From assembly GCA_011525915.1 (NCBI GenBank), contig WYBM01000071.1, positions 102,316 to 166,315 on the forward strand: DNA of 64,000 nucleotides, in the 5' to 3' direction. Below are positions 1 to 8,752 of the stretch, piece after piece (within the stretch, counting starts at the first letter, position 1; the number at the start of each line of letters is the position of its first letter). Under the pieces are notes generated by a model, which saw only the letters and a list, made by a program, of their open reading frames with translations, had not been told where the DNA came from and did not search any database. This DNA is from Ardenticatenaceae bacterium (GTDB taxonomy: Bacteria > Chloroflexota > Anaerolineae > Promineifilales > Promineifilaceae). The translations under genes and the position numbers were made by a program.

Positions 1-215
1 TCCAGAAAAAACAGTTCCGTATAACGGCCGGGTGTCATCACTGCCCGGCGCCGTCCTTTGAAGGCCAGCTGGCAAATAATCCACCGGCTTACCTGGTACG
101 GCCGTACAATGTGCCCCTGGCTATTATGCAGTACACCACGGTTGCCCATCAACGTTCCTCGTGCCGGGGTGGCTATCATGTCGCCGAAAGGGGTTACCCG
201 ATTTTGTTTTGGCAT
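1..215 (-). CDS. conserved hypothetical protein, truncated by window edge
   Basis: The reading frame starts at an ATG at 213-215 and runs off the left edge without a stop, giving 71 N-terminal residues that begin MPKQNRVTPFGDMIATPARG. I recognise this opening, with its later 'GNRG...HNSQGHIVRPYQ' and 'FKGRRRAVM' segments, as typical of a conserved bacterial protein of unknown function, recalled from memory and not searched. A GAGG lies a few bases upstream of the ATG. It sits 18 bases downstream of the methyltransferase on the same strand and could be its operon partner. The function cannot be given. Confidence 0.7.
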   Translation of the reverse strand, partial: MPKQNRVTPFGDMIATPARGTLMGNRGVLHNSQGHIVRPYQVSRWIICQLAFKGRRRAVMTPGRYTELFFL

Positions 216-233
216 GTCCTCAACCTGATACGC

Positions 234-998
234 TTAGGCAGAAGCATAATAAAGTTCAGTCACATAACGGATGGGCACACGGCCGTGGTCCTGGTGTGTG
301 TCAAACAGGGCGCGTAAGGCACTGAGCATAGGCTCGTATTGGGGCTGACCGGCCAGGGGCATCATGGAAGAAGAAAGTGTACGCCCTTCTAACCCGGCGT
401 AATCCAACCATTGCTCATTGGTAAATGTACGGTGAACGTATGCGTCACCTAAAATATATTCCGGGCCGCGTTCATGGCCCCCTTCGCGCCGTGGGCGGCC
501 GGTGTCATCACGGGCATACGTTACCAGAATGTGCTCAAATTGCTGCATAAAAGCTGTGCTTTCTACGTCACGTGTGTTCCACACCAGGGCAATGCCCCCC
601 CCTGGTTTAAGGATGCGCCGAAATTCAAGGCGCGTTGGTTCGGGGTCAAACCAATGGGCGGCCTGCCCGGCGACCACAAAATCTATGCTGTGAGCGGGCA
701 AGGTGGTGGCTTCAGCCGTGCCGTCGATACTGATGAAATTGACATAATCTTTCAAGAAGCGCTCACCGGCCGCCCGCATCTCTTTGTTTGGCTCAATGCC
801 CAAAACATGGTGGCCATTGTCCAGAAATAGCTTGGTGAGCAAGCCCGTACCGGAACCAACGTCGGCGATCACGGCCGTGTTTGCCAACCCACATTCCGTT
901 TGCAAACAATGAAGGACAGCCGGAGGGTAGGTTGGCCTATACTTAACATAATTATCTACTCGATCAGAGAAGCGCCTGGTAGGTTCGTGATTTGACAT
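234..998 (-). CDS. class I SAM-dependent methyltransferase
   Basis: 254 residues. The Rossmann motif I glycine loop reads ADVGSGTGLLTKLF (about residues 45-58), followed by the acidic end of strand 2 in GIEPNKEM, and a later 'LKPGGGIALVWN' strand that is typical of the Methyltransf_11/25 group. The N-terminus (FSDRVDNYVKYRPTYP) is a common signature of this small-molecule methyltransferase family, often annotated as type 11 methyltransferase. The substrate is unknown; small-molecule or lipid O/C-methylation is only a family-level guess. It lies 36 bases downstream of the ABC exporter on the same strand and may be cotranscribed with it. Confidence 0.85.
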   Translation of the reverse strand: MSNHEPTRRFSDRVDNYVKYRPTYPPAVLHCLQTECGLANTAVIADVGSGTGLLTKLFLDNGHHVLGIEPNKEMRAAGERFLKDYVNFISIDGTAEATTLPAHSIDFVVAGQAAHWFDPEPTRLEFRRILKPGGGIALVWNTRDVESTAFMQQFEHILVTYARDDTGRPRREGGHERGPEYILGDAYVHRTFTNEQWLDYAGLEGRTLSSSMMPLAGQPQYEPMLSALRALFDTHQDHGRVPIRYVTELYYASA

Positions 999-1034
999 AA
1001 CTGAAAACTATATACGGATTACTGAAAACTGGTA

Positions 1035-2969
1035 CTAGTTTTTGCTAAACGGCGGACCGGCCTTGTTGTTATTCTGTGCCGCCCACTGCATGGTGTACAG
1101 ATTGTAATAGCGGCCTTTTTGCGCCAGCAACTTTTCGTGTGTGCCTTTTTCCACAATGCGGCCATGTTCTAACACCACAATCTGGTCAGCATTGACAATG
1201 GTGCTCAACCGATGGGCGATCACAAAGCTGGTGCGCCCTTCCATCAGCCGGTCCAGGGCCCGTTCAATTTGTTTTTCCGTGGTGGTATCCACGCTGCTGG
1301 TAGCTTCATCCAGGATCAAAATGCGCGGATCTGCCAGCAAGGCCCGGGCAAAGGAGACCATTTGCCGCTGGCCCACACTTAAATTCACCCCGTTTTCGCC
1401 CACTTCTGTATCATACTCATCTGGCATTTTGCTGATAAAGTCATGGGCTCCCACTGCCTTGGCGGCGGCCATCACTTCTTCATCGCTGGCATCCAGACGG
1501 CCGTAGCGAATATTTTGCCTGATAGTACCTGTAAACAGGAACGTATCTTGCAGCACAATGCCCAACTGGGAGCGCAGGCTGGCCTGTGTCACCTGGCGTA
1601 CATCATGCCCGTCAATTTTTAGGGCGCCAGCGGTCACGTCAAAAAAGCGCGAAAGCAGGCGGATGATGGTGCTTTTACCTGCCCCCGTTTCGCCTACCAG
1701 AGCAATGCGCTGGCCGGGCTGGACGTGCAGGTTTAACCCATGCAGTACCAGCTCCTGGTCATTATAACTAAACGTGACCTCTTCAAAATCTACCTGGCCG
1801 GTAATAGGGGGTAGGGTGCTGGCGCCTGGCTGGTCTGTCAGGTCTGGTTTTTTATCCAACAAACCAAAGACGCGCTCACTAGAGGCCATGGTCGCCTGGA
1901 AGGTGTTGTAACGCTGTGCCAGTTCACGAATGGGGTCAAAGAAGCGGTTGATGTAAAGAATGAAGGCCACCAGTTGGCCGGTGGTCAGGGCGTCACCCAG
2001 GACCAGGTAGCCGCCTACAGCCACCACCAACGCTGTGGCCAACGCGCCCATAAAATCAACGCCGGGGAAAAAGACGGCCGTTAACCGCGCTGCCGCAATA
2101 TTGCTGTCTAGAAAGGAGTGATTCAGATCATCAAAGTGGTGGGCATTTTCCACTTCGCGCACAAAGCTCTTGGTCACGCGGATGCCAGAAATGGATTCGT
2201 TCAGGTAGCCGTTGATCAATGACAGCCGCTGCCGCGTGGCCCGGTAAGCCAGACGCACATGAACACGATAGTAGTTGGTGAGTATGAACATCAAAGGCAG
2301 CACGGCAAACGTTACCAGCGCCAGCCGCCAGTTGATCCACAACATGGCGATGATAATACCCACCAGGGTAAAAAAGCTGCGAAACAGGCCGGTGATCGAC
2401 CAGGTGATAAAATCTTGCAGCACGCCTACATCGCTGATCAGGCGGCTCATCAGCCGGCCGACGCTGTAATTGTTATGAAAGTTGAGCGACAGGGCGTGCA
2501 GATGCCGGAACAGCACACTGCGATAATCGGCCACAACTTTGGTGCCCACAAAAGCCATGATTTTGATGCGCCAGCGGTTGGTTATCCATTCGCTCAGGGC
2601 CGCCAGTAAAAAAATGATGGTCCAGTAACGCAGCACGGTAGACGAACCCGCGCCGATGCCTTTGTCAATGGCATACCCGACGATGGAAGGTTGGATAACG
2701 GCCAGCAGCGAGCTGACGATCATGAGGATGATGGCCAGGACCAGCTGCCGCAGGTAGGGGCTCATAAACCCCAGCAAACGACGTACAAGACGGCCGTCAT
2801 ACGCTTTACCCAACAGGTCATCTTCATCACGCAGCAGCGGCCGTATGCGCTCTTCCCGCGCTTCCCGCGCCTCACGTTCTTCGTCTTCCATGCTCAGCCG
2901 CGACGGCAGAACGCTGCTGATCCAGCTTTGTTTCCTTTCAGGTGGAGAGGACAAATTTTTTGTTGACAT
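1035..2969 (-). CDS. ABC exporter half-transporter, canonical Walker B subunit
   Basis: 644 residues: a cytoplasmic N-terminal extension (about 60 residues, rich in E and R), six transmembrane helices of an ABC type I exporter, then a nucleotide-binding domain. Walker A is GETGAGKST, Walker B ends LILDEATSSVD with the catalytic Glu, and the switch His is present (VIAHRLSTI). The signature motif is LSVGQ rather than LSGGQ. With the 591-residue upstream gene it makes a heterodimeric exporter of the TM287/288, BmrCD or LmrCD type: this subunit supplies the intact Walker B/H-loop and the degenerate signature. The intergenic gap is 31 bases. The substrate is unknown; drugs, lipids or peptides are usual. 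Confidence 0.92.
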   Translation of the reverse strand: MSTKNLSSPPERKQSWISSVLPSRLSMEDEEREAREAREERIRPLLRDEDDLLGKAYDGRLVRRLLGFMSPYLRQLVLAIILMIVSSLLAVIQPSIVGYAIDKGIGAGSSTVLRYWTIIFLLAALSEWITNRWRIKIMAFVGTKVVADYRSVLFRHLHALSLNFHNNYSVGRLMSRLISDVGVLQDFITWSITGLFRSFFTLVGIIIAMLWINWRLALVTFAVLPLMFILTNYYRVHVRLAYRATRQRLSLINGYLNESISGIRVTKSFVREVENAHHFDDLNHSFLDSNIAAARLTAVFFPGVDFMGALATALVVAVGGYLVLGDALTTGQLVAFILYINRFFDPIRELAQRYNTFQATMASSERVFGLLDKKPDLTDQPGASTLPPITGQVDFEEVTFSYNDQELVLHGLNLHVQPGQRIALVGETGAGKSTIIRLLSRFFDVTAGALKIDGHDVRQVTQASLRSQLGIVLQDTFLFTGTIRQNIRYGRLDASDEEVMAAAKAVGAHDFISKMPDEYDTEVGENGVNLSVGQRQMVSFARALLADPRILILDEATSSVDTTTEKQIERALDRLMEGRTSFVIAHRLSTIVNADQIVVLEHGRIVEKGTHEKLLAQKGRYYNLYTMQWAAQNNNKAGPPFSKN

Positions 2970-3000
2970 AAGGTTAAAGATGGTCGGTTTAAGGGTTCAC

Positions 3001-4776
3001 CTAATCACCAAGCTCCATTTGTTCTTCTAAAGCGGAAAACTCTTCCTGATCGCGCAGCTGCAAATCGTAAATCTGCCGGTAGAGGCCGCCCTGGGACAGC
3101 AGTTCTTCGTGCCTGCCCTGCTGCACGATGCGCCCTTTGTCCAGCACCAAAATGCAATCGGCATGTTTTAATGTCAGCAGCCGTTGGGCAATGATGAAGG
3201 TGGTGCGCCCGGTCATAAGTGTTTGCAGCGCCTGCTGAATAAGGTGTTCGGTTTCGGTATCTACGCTGCTGGTGGAGTCATCCAGGATCAGGATGCGGGG
3301 GTCTACCAGCAGGGCGCGGGCAATGGCCATGCGCTGCCGCTGCCCGCCGCTCAGCGTCACGCCTCGTTCCCCCACGCGGGTCTCATACCCATCGCTAAAA
3401 CCCATAATAAACTCATGGGCGTGGGCCGCTTTGGCCGCGGCGATGATGTCATCCATGCTGGCCTGAGGACGGCCGTAAGCAATGTTCTGGGCGATGCTCT
3501 GGCTAAAGATAAACGGCTCTTGCAGCACAATGCCAAAGTGCTGCCGCAGTGATTTAACCTGCAGCTCACGCACGTCATGGCCGTCGATCAAGACACGGCC
3601 GTGGGTGGCATCATAAAAGCGTGGTATCAGGCTGGTAATGGTGGACTTGCCTGAGCCGGTAGGCCCGATCAGGGCAAACTTTTGCCCCGGCTCTACATGA
3701 AAACTAATGTCCGCCAGCACCACACGGGTATCGGCATAGGCAAAACCCACCTGGGCAAATGTCACCGCTCCCCGGCAATGATCCAGGGGTAGGGCACCTG
3801 GTTTCTCTTGGATTTCGTTGGGCGTATCAATGATCTCAAAGACGCGGCTGGAGCTGGCCCCGGCTGTCGCCGCCAGGTTTACCAGGAAGCCCAACCGCTG
3901 CACCGGCTGGCCCAGCATGAGGACGTAAGAAATAAGGGCAAAAAGTGTACCCACGGTAATGACGCCATCCAAGGCCATCGGCCCCCCAAACCACAGCAGC
4001 AAAAAGATGCTCAACGCCACCAGGAAGGTGAAAAAAGGCCAGTTATTGGCCCAGGTTTTGATCAGTTCATAACGATGGTCAAACCATTCATTGTTGGCGG
4101 TGTCAAACTTTTCCAGTTCATAGGGCTCACGGGCAAAAGCCTTCACCACGTTAATGCCGGTCATGCTTTCTTGCATCACGGCGGACAGGAAGCCCATCTG
4201 CTCTTGAATGCGCTTAAACATGGGTTCGACCACATTGCCGAAGCGTATCGCCGCCAACACCAGAATCACCAGTGGCCCCAGGGCAATAAACGCCAGTTGT
4301 GGTGATTCCAAAAACATGGCAATGATCACGCCGGCCATCAGCAAAATGGTAGAGATCAACCCTTCCAGGCCAATACCCACAAAACGTTCTGTTTCCCCAA
4401 TGTCACTGGTAGCCCGGCTCATCAGGTCGCCCGTGTGGGCCCGATCATGAAAGGCAAAAGGCAGGTGTTGTACGGCGTCATAAAATTGCCGGCGCAGATC
4501 GTAAGCCACGCGGTGGGTGAGCCATTCGGCGTAAAAGAGCTGCCCATAACCGGCCAGCCCACGCAGCAGAGCAATGCCCAGAATAATGCCCCCGGCTGCA
4601 AACAGGGCACGATTATTGCCGGAGGCCAGCCCTTCGTCGATGGCTTGTTTGATGACCTGGGGCACGATAAGGTTAAACCCTGTAGCCATCAAGAGGGCAG
4701 CATAAGCCAGGAAGAGTTGTTTCCAATACGGCCGTAAATAGCCCAACAATCGCCTATACACCGTTGCTTTTCTCAT
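3001..4776 (-). CDS. ABC exporter half-transporter, degenerate ATP-site subunit
   Basis: 591 residues from the ATG at 4774-4776. I chose this start because GAGGTGG lies six bases upstream; an in-frame TTG six bases earlier would sit directly on that ribosome site. Six transmembrane helices are followed by a nucleotide-binding domain with Walker A GPTGSGKST, a perfect LSGGQ signature, but Asp in place of the catalytic Glu (LILDDSTSSVD) and Gln in place of the switch His (IIAQRLLTL). These two substitutions are the hallmark of the non-hydrolysing site in heterodimeric exporters such as TM287/288. It is the first gene of the exporter operon; the partner follows 31 bases downstream. Confidence 0.92.
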   Translation of the reverse strand: MRKATVYRRLLGYLRPYWKQLFLAYAALLMATGFNLIVPQVIKQAIDEGLASGNNRALFAAGGIILGIALLRGLAGYGQLFYAEWLTHRVAYDLRRQFYDAVQHLPFAFHDRAHTGDLMSRATSDIGETERFVGIGLEGLISTILLMAGVIIAMFLESPQLAFIALGPLVILVLAAIRFGNVVEPMFKRIQEQMGFLSAVMQESMTGINVVKAFAREPYELEKFDTANNEWFDHRYELIKTWANNWPFFTFLVALSIFLLLWFGGPMALDGVITVGTLFALISYVLMLGQPVQRLGFLVNLAATAGASSSRVFEIIDTPNEIQEKPGALPLDHCRGAVTFAQVGFAYADTRVVLADISFHVEPGQKFALIGPTGSGKSTITSLIPRFYDATHGRVLIDGHDVRELQVKSLRQHFGIVLQEPFIFSQSIAQNIAYGRPQASMDDIIAAAKAAHAHEFIMGFSDGYETRVGERGVTLSGGQRQRMAIARALLVDPRILILDDSTSSVDTETEHLIQQALQTLMTGRTTFIIAQRLLTLKHADCILVLDKGRIVQQGRHEELLSQGGLYRQIYDLQLRDQEEFSALEEQMELGD

Positions 4777-5241
4777 AGACAACCACCTCGGCTTCTCGCC
4801 GCATGCATTTAATAATTAGATAATCATCTAGTAAATCCCCAGTCTATAACGAAGTGGGTAAAGTGTCCACTGTTAAAGAGTACTCATTTAACAATCGTTT
4901 GCATAAAAAGGGCACTCATTTGTTTGGCATTCATCACCGGCTATCAGGCCTGGCAACCGCTTGTCTACCAATCACCGGCTATAAACAAACTTCCTTTATC
5001 CTGAATAAACTGAATACAGGATTCCCGTTTTTGCTTTGGCCGCCAACCACTACCGTAACATCTACACTGCGGCCATAATATTGGGTAATCGGCAACAATC
5101 ATTCAGAAATAAAATCGCTTGGGGCGTTGCCGATTCCTTGAGGAAACCGCAGTTTACGCTCTTTGGGAATTCCGAATAGTTTCTGCGGTTTACCTGGCTT
5201 TACTTGCCGGTAACCATCTGGCAGTAAGAAGGAAGATTCCC
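4777..5241. other. divergent intergenic region
   Basis: 465 bases between the ABC operon (minus) and the beta-helix gene (plus). Near 4822-4835 there is a short inverted repeat, TAGAT-N4-ATCTA type, close to the ABC start, which could be an operator. A 12-base direct repeat (ATCACCGGCTAT) occurs near 4934-4945 and 4970-4983. A 111-bp copy of the two-hairpin dispersed repeat occupies 5084-5194. I see no convincing small gene; open frames through the repeat look like chance. Confidence 0.6.
5084..5194 (+). repeat. two-hairpin dispersed repeat, copy A
   Basis: Starts GGTAATCGGCAACAAT and ends CTGCGGTTTACC. Hairpin 1 pairs AATCGGCAAC with GTTGCCGATT; hairpin 2 pairs AAACCGCAG with CTGCGGTTT. The same layout and almost the same length recur at 35699-35810 (inverted) and 54067-54178. 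In this copy hairpin 2 has G/C where the other copies have C/G at the same place, a compensatory change that supports selection on the structure. The element lies just upstream of the start of the beta-helix gene. Confidence 0.75.
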
Positions 5242-7755
5242 ATGTTCTTAACTATGTGTAAACGCCTTGTTTCTGTCTTCTCAATTTCCTCAGTGTTGCT
5301 GGCGCTGACAATGTGCCAGATTGATGAAGCGGCCAGCCGCACGGCCGTGACCCCGGCCCTACCCCCATCCATTACCCTGCCCGCCACCAGCGAACTAGAA
5401 ATTTGGCAGGGCAGCGGCCAAACGTTTTACCTGGGCCAGGCTGCCTGTGATGACAACGGGCCGGGCAGCGCTAGCCAGCCCTTTTGTACCTTTGCCGCCG
5501 CCGGGGCTGCCTTACAGCCAGGCGATACACTCATCGTTCAGAACGGAGTATATCTTGAGCAGGTAGTGGTTGACGGGTGGCAAGGCACGGCCGTGAACCC
5601 CATCACCATCCGCGGCCAGAGCCGGGACGGCGTCATTTTTGACGGTGGGTGCCCCGGCTTCCCCTGTGGCGTCAACGATGTGCCCGGCAGTTGGGATGAT
5701 GAAACAGGTATGATTAATGTCAGGAGTGGCACCCATCTTGTCTTGCGTGACCTGACGGTGCAAAACATCATTGCTGTGGGCGTTACCCTAAGCGCCGGAC
5801 AAAACATTACCATGACCAATGTAACTGTCAAGGGCACGGGTCACGCCGGTACGCTGGTTCTGTATACCCAAGGAGCAACCATTGCCGCCAATGACATTGG
5901 CTTTGTACAGCAAGGCTGGCGCGATGAAAACAACAACGTGCAAATCGGGGCGCACGAATCCCTTTCCCTCGTCGGCGTAGACGGCTTCACCGTGCGCGAC
6001 AACCATGTTCACGACAGCTTGAAGGAAGGGATTGACATCAAAGAAAGCGCCACCAATGGCCAGGCGACCAACAACCTGGTGGAACGCACCTGCCTGGTGG
6101 GTATTTACATCAACGAAGTGGAGAATGTGACTGTGCAGGACAATCGTGTGCGTGCGGCTGGTTATTTTTGGGATGGCAGCGGTGAAGATTTGTGCCCCAA
6201 CCAGCCCACCTTTGGCAGTTTGTACGGTAACTATTACGGCGGTGGCATCCAGGTAGCCGTGGGTGATCTGGGTGACTTAAGCACCGGCTGGCTTTCTGAC
6301 CTGAGGCTATACCGCAATATGATCTGGGACAGTGTAGGCAATGGGCTGGAGTTTTGGGATGAACTGGAGGAAAGCGGCACGGGTGACGGCACAATGACCA
6401 ATATTCAAGTATACAACAACGTGTTTTATAACACTACCTTCGCCGGTATCCGGCTGGAAGATGCCCAAAATGTGAGTGTGGCCAACAACATCCTGATGCT
6501 GAATGAAGAAGCGCACCTCACCGGCGATATGGTGGGCAGCAGTATGCTGAGCCACAACCTCTTCTTCCCGGCAGAAGGGGCGGCAGGCATACAGCCAGTC
6601 ACGGCCGATCCCCACTTTATTGATCCAACCGAGGGCGATTTTTACCTGCAACCGGACAGCCCGGCAATTGACGCCGGGCTGGATGTGGGGCTGCTTTTTG
6701 CCGGCAGCGCGCCAGATATCGGGGCGTATGAAGTGGACACGGCCGTGTACCTGCCTCTCGTCACCACCCCCCCCGCCGCTTCACCCACCCTCCCTCTGAC
6801 CGAAGTACGTTATTGGGCCTATCAGATTCAAGACATCAGTGCTGCGGGAGCGGTAGACGCACTGGCTTCCTCCCCTTATGATATGTTAGTGATTGAACCA
6901 ACCCGCACAGACTGGTCATCGGACGACCGGTACTTTGCTACGAAAACGGCCGTGACCCAACTCAAAAATAGCCTGGCTGCCGATGGTTTGCATCGCAAGC
7001 TGGTTATTGCCTATATAGACATCGGCGAGGCCGAAGATTGGCGCTGGTATTGGGATTGGTCTACCGGTTGGGACTGCACCGGCCCCAAACCGGCCGATTG
7101 GCCCAACTACATCCTTACCTGTGATCCGGATGGCTGGAGTGGTAATTACCCGGTGGCTTATTGGGATGCTGCCTGGAGAGACATCATCATCTATGGCCAG
7201 AACACCGGCACACACCCTGACCGTGACTACGTGAGCGTGATTGACGAGGCCATTAACGACGGCTTTGACGGCATCTATCTCGATTGGGTGGAAGGGTACG
7301 AAAATGAAGTTGTCGCCCAGACAGCCCAGGCGTTAGGGCTTGACCCGGCGCTGGAAATGATCGCTTTTATTCAGGAAATGCGCACCTATGCCCAGGCGCG
7401 GCAGCCCGGTTTCCTCATCATCCAACAAAATGCGGCGGCGCTGGCCGACGGCCGTCCCCAGCTCTTCAACGTTATTGACGCCATCGCCCAGGAGGGCATC
7501 TGGTTTGATGGTGATGCCACCGATGATTGGTATGATCCTAACGGTTACGATTGGGTTAATGATCCCGACCTGACCGACTATTACCTCTTTCATCTGGAAC
7601 CCTATCTCAATGCCGGACTGCCGGGTTTTGCCTGCGAATACGCTCTCAACTATGCGCCTACCGCTTATGCCAATGCGCTCGCCGCGGGATATATTCCTTA
7701 CGTTACCCGCCGTTCTCTTTCCCAGCTAACAACAACACCACCAGCCTTGCCGTAG
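5242..7755 (+). CDS. secreted parallel beta-helix protein fused to a GH114/TM1410-like domain
   Basis: 837 residues. Start ATG at 5242 follows AAGAAGGA and opens a signal peptide (MFLTMCKRLVSVFSISSVLL). Residues about 60-490 carry right-handed beta-helix repeats with many 'N-x-V/I' turns (for example IRGQSRDGVIFDGG, VYNNVFYNTTFAGIRLEDAQ), ending in the common DIGAYE closing motif. A VYLPLV stretch and a proline-rich linker follow. Residues about 530-830 form a TIM-barrel of the endo-alpha-1,4-polygalactosaminidase/TM1410 type (VIAYIDIGEAEDW, GFDGIYLDWVEGYE, the acidic residues being likely catalytic). I infer an extracellular polysaccharide-binding and cleaving enzyme. An upstream in-frame extension crosses the repeat at 5084-5194 and was rejected. 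Confidence 0.85.
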   Translation: MFLTMCKRLVSVFSISSVLLALTMCQIDEAASRTAVTPALPPSITLPATSELEIWQGSGQTFYLGQAACDDNGPGSASQPFCTFAAAGAALQPGDTLIVQNGVYLEQVVVDGWQGTAVNPITIRGQSRDGVIFDGGCPGFPCGVNDVPGSWDDETGMINVRSGTHLVLRDLTVQNIIAVGVTLSAGQNITMTNVTVKGTGHAGTLVLYTQGATIAANDIGFVQQGWRDENNNVQIGAHESLSLVGVDGFTVRDNHVHDSLKEGIDIKESATNGQATNNLVERTCLVGIYINEVENVTVQDNRVRAAGYFWDGSGEDLCPNQPTFGSLYGNYYGGGIQVAVGDLGDLSTGWLSDLRLYRNMIWDSVGNGLEFWDELEESGTGDGTMTNIQVYNNVFYNTTFAGIRLEDAQNVSVANNILMLNEEAHLTGDMVGSSMLSHNLFFPAEGAAGIQPVTADPHFIDPTEGDFYLQPDSPAIDAGLDVGLLFAGSAPDIGAYEVDTAVYLPLVTTPPAASPTLPLTEVRYWAYQIQDISAAGAVDALASSPYDMLVIEPTRTDWSSDDRYFATKTAVTQLKNSLAADGLHRKLVIAYIDIGEAEDWRWYWDWSTGWDCTGPKPADWPNYILTCDPDGWSGNYPVAYWDAAWRDIIIYGQNTGTHPDRDYVSVIDEAINDGFDGIYLDWVEGYENEVVAQTAQALGLDPALEMIAFIQEMRTYAQARQPGFLIIQQNAAALADGRPQLFNVIDAIAQEGIWFDGDATDDWYDPNGYDWVNDPDLTDYYLFHLEPYLNAGLPGFACEYALNYAPTAYANALAAGYIPYVTRRSLSQLTTTPPALP

Positions 7756-7765
7756 GAGGTTCAAA

Positions 7766-8008
7766 ATGGAAGGCATCAGTGAGGCAGGCCAGACGTTAAC
7801 CATCGAGACGGTTCGCGAACGGAATGAATGGTTTCACAGCCCGGGTGTGCTGGAAGTATATTATGTGCCAGGGACGCGGCTGGCGTTGGCTGAAAAGGCG
7901 CTGATGGCGGAACGGCACACGGCCGTGCGCCACTATCTGGCGCAACACCAACTTCCGTTACCGCCCCGGCTGTGGGGGCAGCGGGCTGAAGAAAGCTGGC
8001 GGCGCTAG
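7766..8008 (+). CDS. small hypothetical protein
   Basis: 80 residues, with an excellent ribosome site (TAGGAGG) 6 bases before the ATG and only 10 bases after the beta-helix gene, so it is probably cotranscribed. The sequence is mixed and charged, without signal peptide or membrane segment, and ends in WGQRAEESWRR. I do not recognise a family. It contains an ACGGCCGT site read as T-A-V. Confidence 0.6.
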   Translation: MEGISEAGQTLTIETVRERNEWFHSPGVLEVYYVPGTRLALAEKALMAERHTAVRHYLAQHQLPLPPRLWGQRAEESWRR

Positions 8009-8093
8009 ACTACCGTTATCATCCGCCATTTTGCACTCACCGGTGAGATGTTGATGAAAATCAAAATATTTTGAAGAATAATCAAAAATTTTG

Positions 8094-8122
8094 TTGACAA
8101 GCCACGAAATATCGTTTATAGT
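8094..8122 (+). promoter_or_regulatory. sigma-70-type promoter
   Basis: TTGACA at 8094-8099, a 17-base spacer, and TATAGT at 8117-8122, in an AT-rich stretch. It points at the DUF2089 gene at 8228 and probably drives the cluster to 10621. This is one of the best consensus matches in the window. Confidence 0.75.
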
Positions 8123-8227
8123 TTGCTAAACTTTGACTTTGAAACCAAAATAATCATCTTGAACATGATAGATTTTAACTAAAGGCCTGGGGAACAGGAC
8201 AGGCTTTTAGAGAAGCGGGTAAAACCA

Positions 8228-8623
8228 ATGCGCAAGCTTTTAGAAATGTGCCCCGCCTGTGCGGGAGAACTCATTGTGACCCAACAAACATGTGTGCGCT
8301 GTAGCACCAGTGTGGTGGGGGAGTTTAAGCCTACTATTTTTGCCCGGCTTTCACCAGAAAACCTGGCCTTTCTAGAGTTGTTCATTAAAAACAAGGGAAA
8401 CGTCAAAGAAATGGAACGGGAGATGGGTGAATCTTACTGGGCCATACGTAATCGCATCAATGAGATTATTGAAGAATTGGGCCTGGAAAAGAAAAACGTA
8501 GAGCCTTCCGAAGCAATGGTTGACATAAAAGAACAGCGGCAAACCATTTTAAATCGCCTGGATCAGGGCGACATCAGCGTCGATGAAGCCACGGAGATGC
8601 TCAAACAGCTCAGACCACATTAG
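8228..8623 (+). CDS. DUF2089-family zinc-ribbon/helix-turn-helix regulator
   Basis: 131 residues. A zinc ribbon uses C8, C11, C22 and C25 (CPAC ... CVRC). Then follows a helix-turn-helix-like segment (LSPENLAFLELFIKNKGNVK ... ESYWAIRNRINEIIEELG) typical of DUF2089, which resembles sigma/anti-sigma-linked small regulators. The C-terminus (ILNRLDQGDISVDEATEML) is a SHOCT-like helical segment that recurs at the N-termini of the two repeat proteins downstream. It is the first gene after the TTGACA/TATAGT promoter. I infer a regulator of the cluster; the target is unknown. Confidence 0.85.
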   Translation: MRKLLEMCPACAGELIVTQQTCVRCSTSVVGEFKPTIFARLSPENLAFLELFIKNKGNVKEMEREMGESYWAIRNRINEIIEELGLEKKNVEPSEAMVDIKEQRQTILNRLDQGDISVDEATEMLKQLRPH

Positions 8624-8752
8624 CGTGTAAAGATTGAAAGTGTGAGTGCGGTTGCGCACCACTCGCAAGCATAAAACCTGTAACCTTTTGCAATTCACTA
8701 TCGGCAACAAACGGCCGTAGGGCCGTAGCTGCCCCTTGCCAGGAGAATGAAC

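Noticed and set aside
111..317. Open frame on the plus strand over the first 317 bases
   Set aside because: It overlaps the 3' end of the methyltransferase and the opposite-strand conserved protein; no ribosome site and no family resemblance.
1600..4700. Many open frames opposite the ABC genes
   Set aside because: They are shadows of the GC-rich coding strand, without ribosome sites or family features.
5119..5241. Longer N-terminus of the beta-helix protein
   Set aside because: It crosses repeat copy A and places the signal peptide 41 residues inside; the ATG at 5242 has a good ribosome site.
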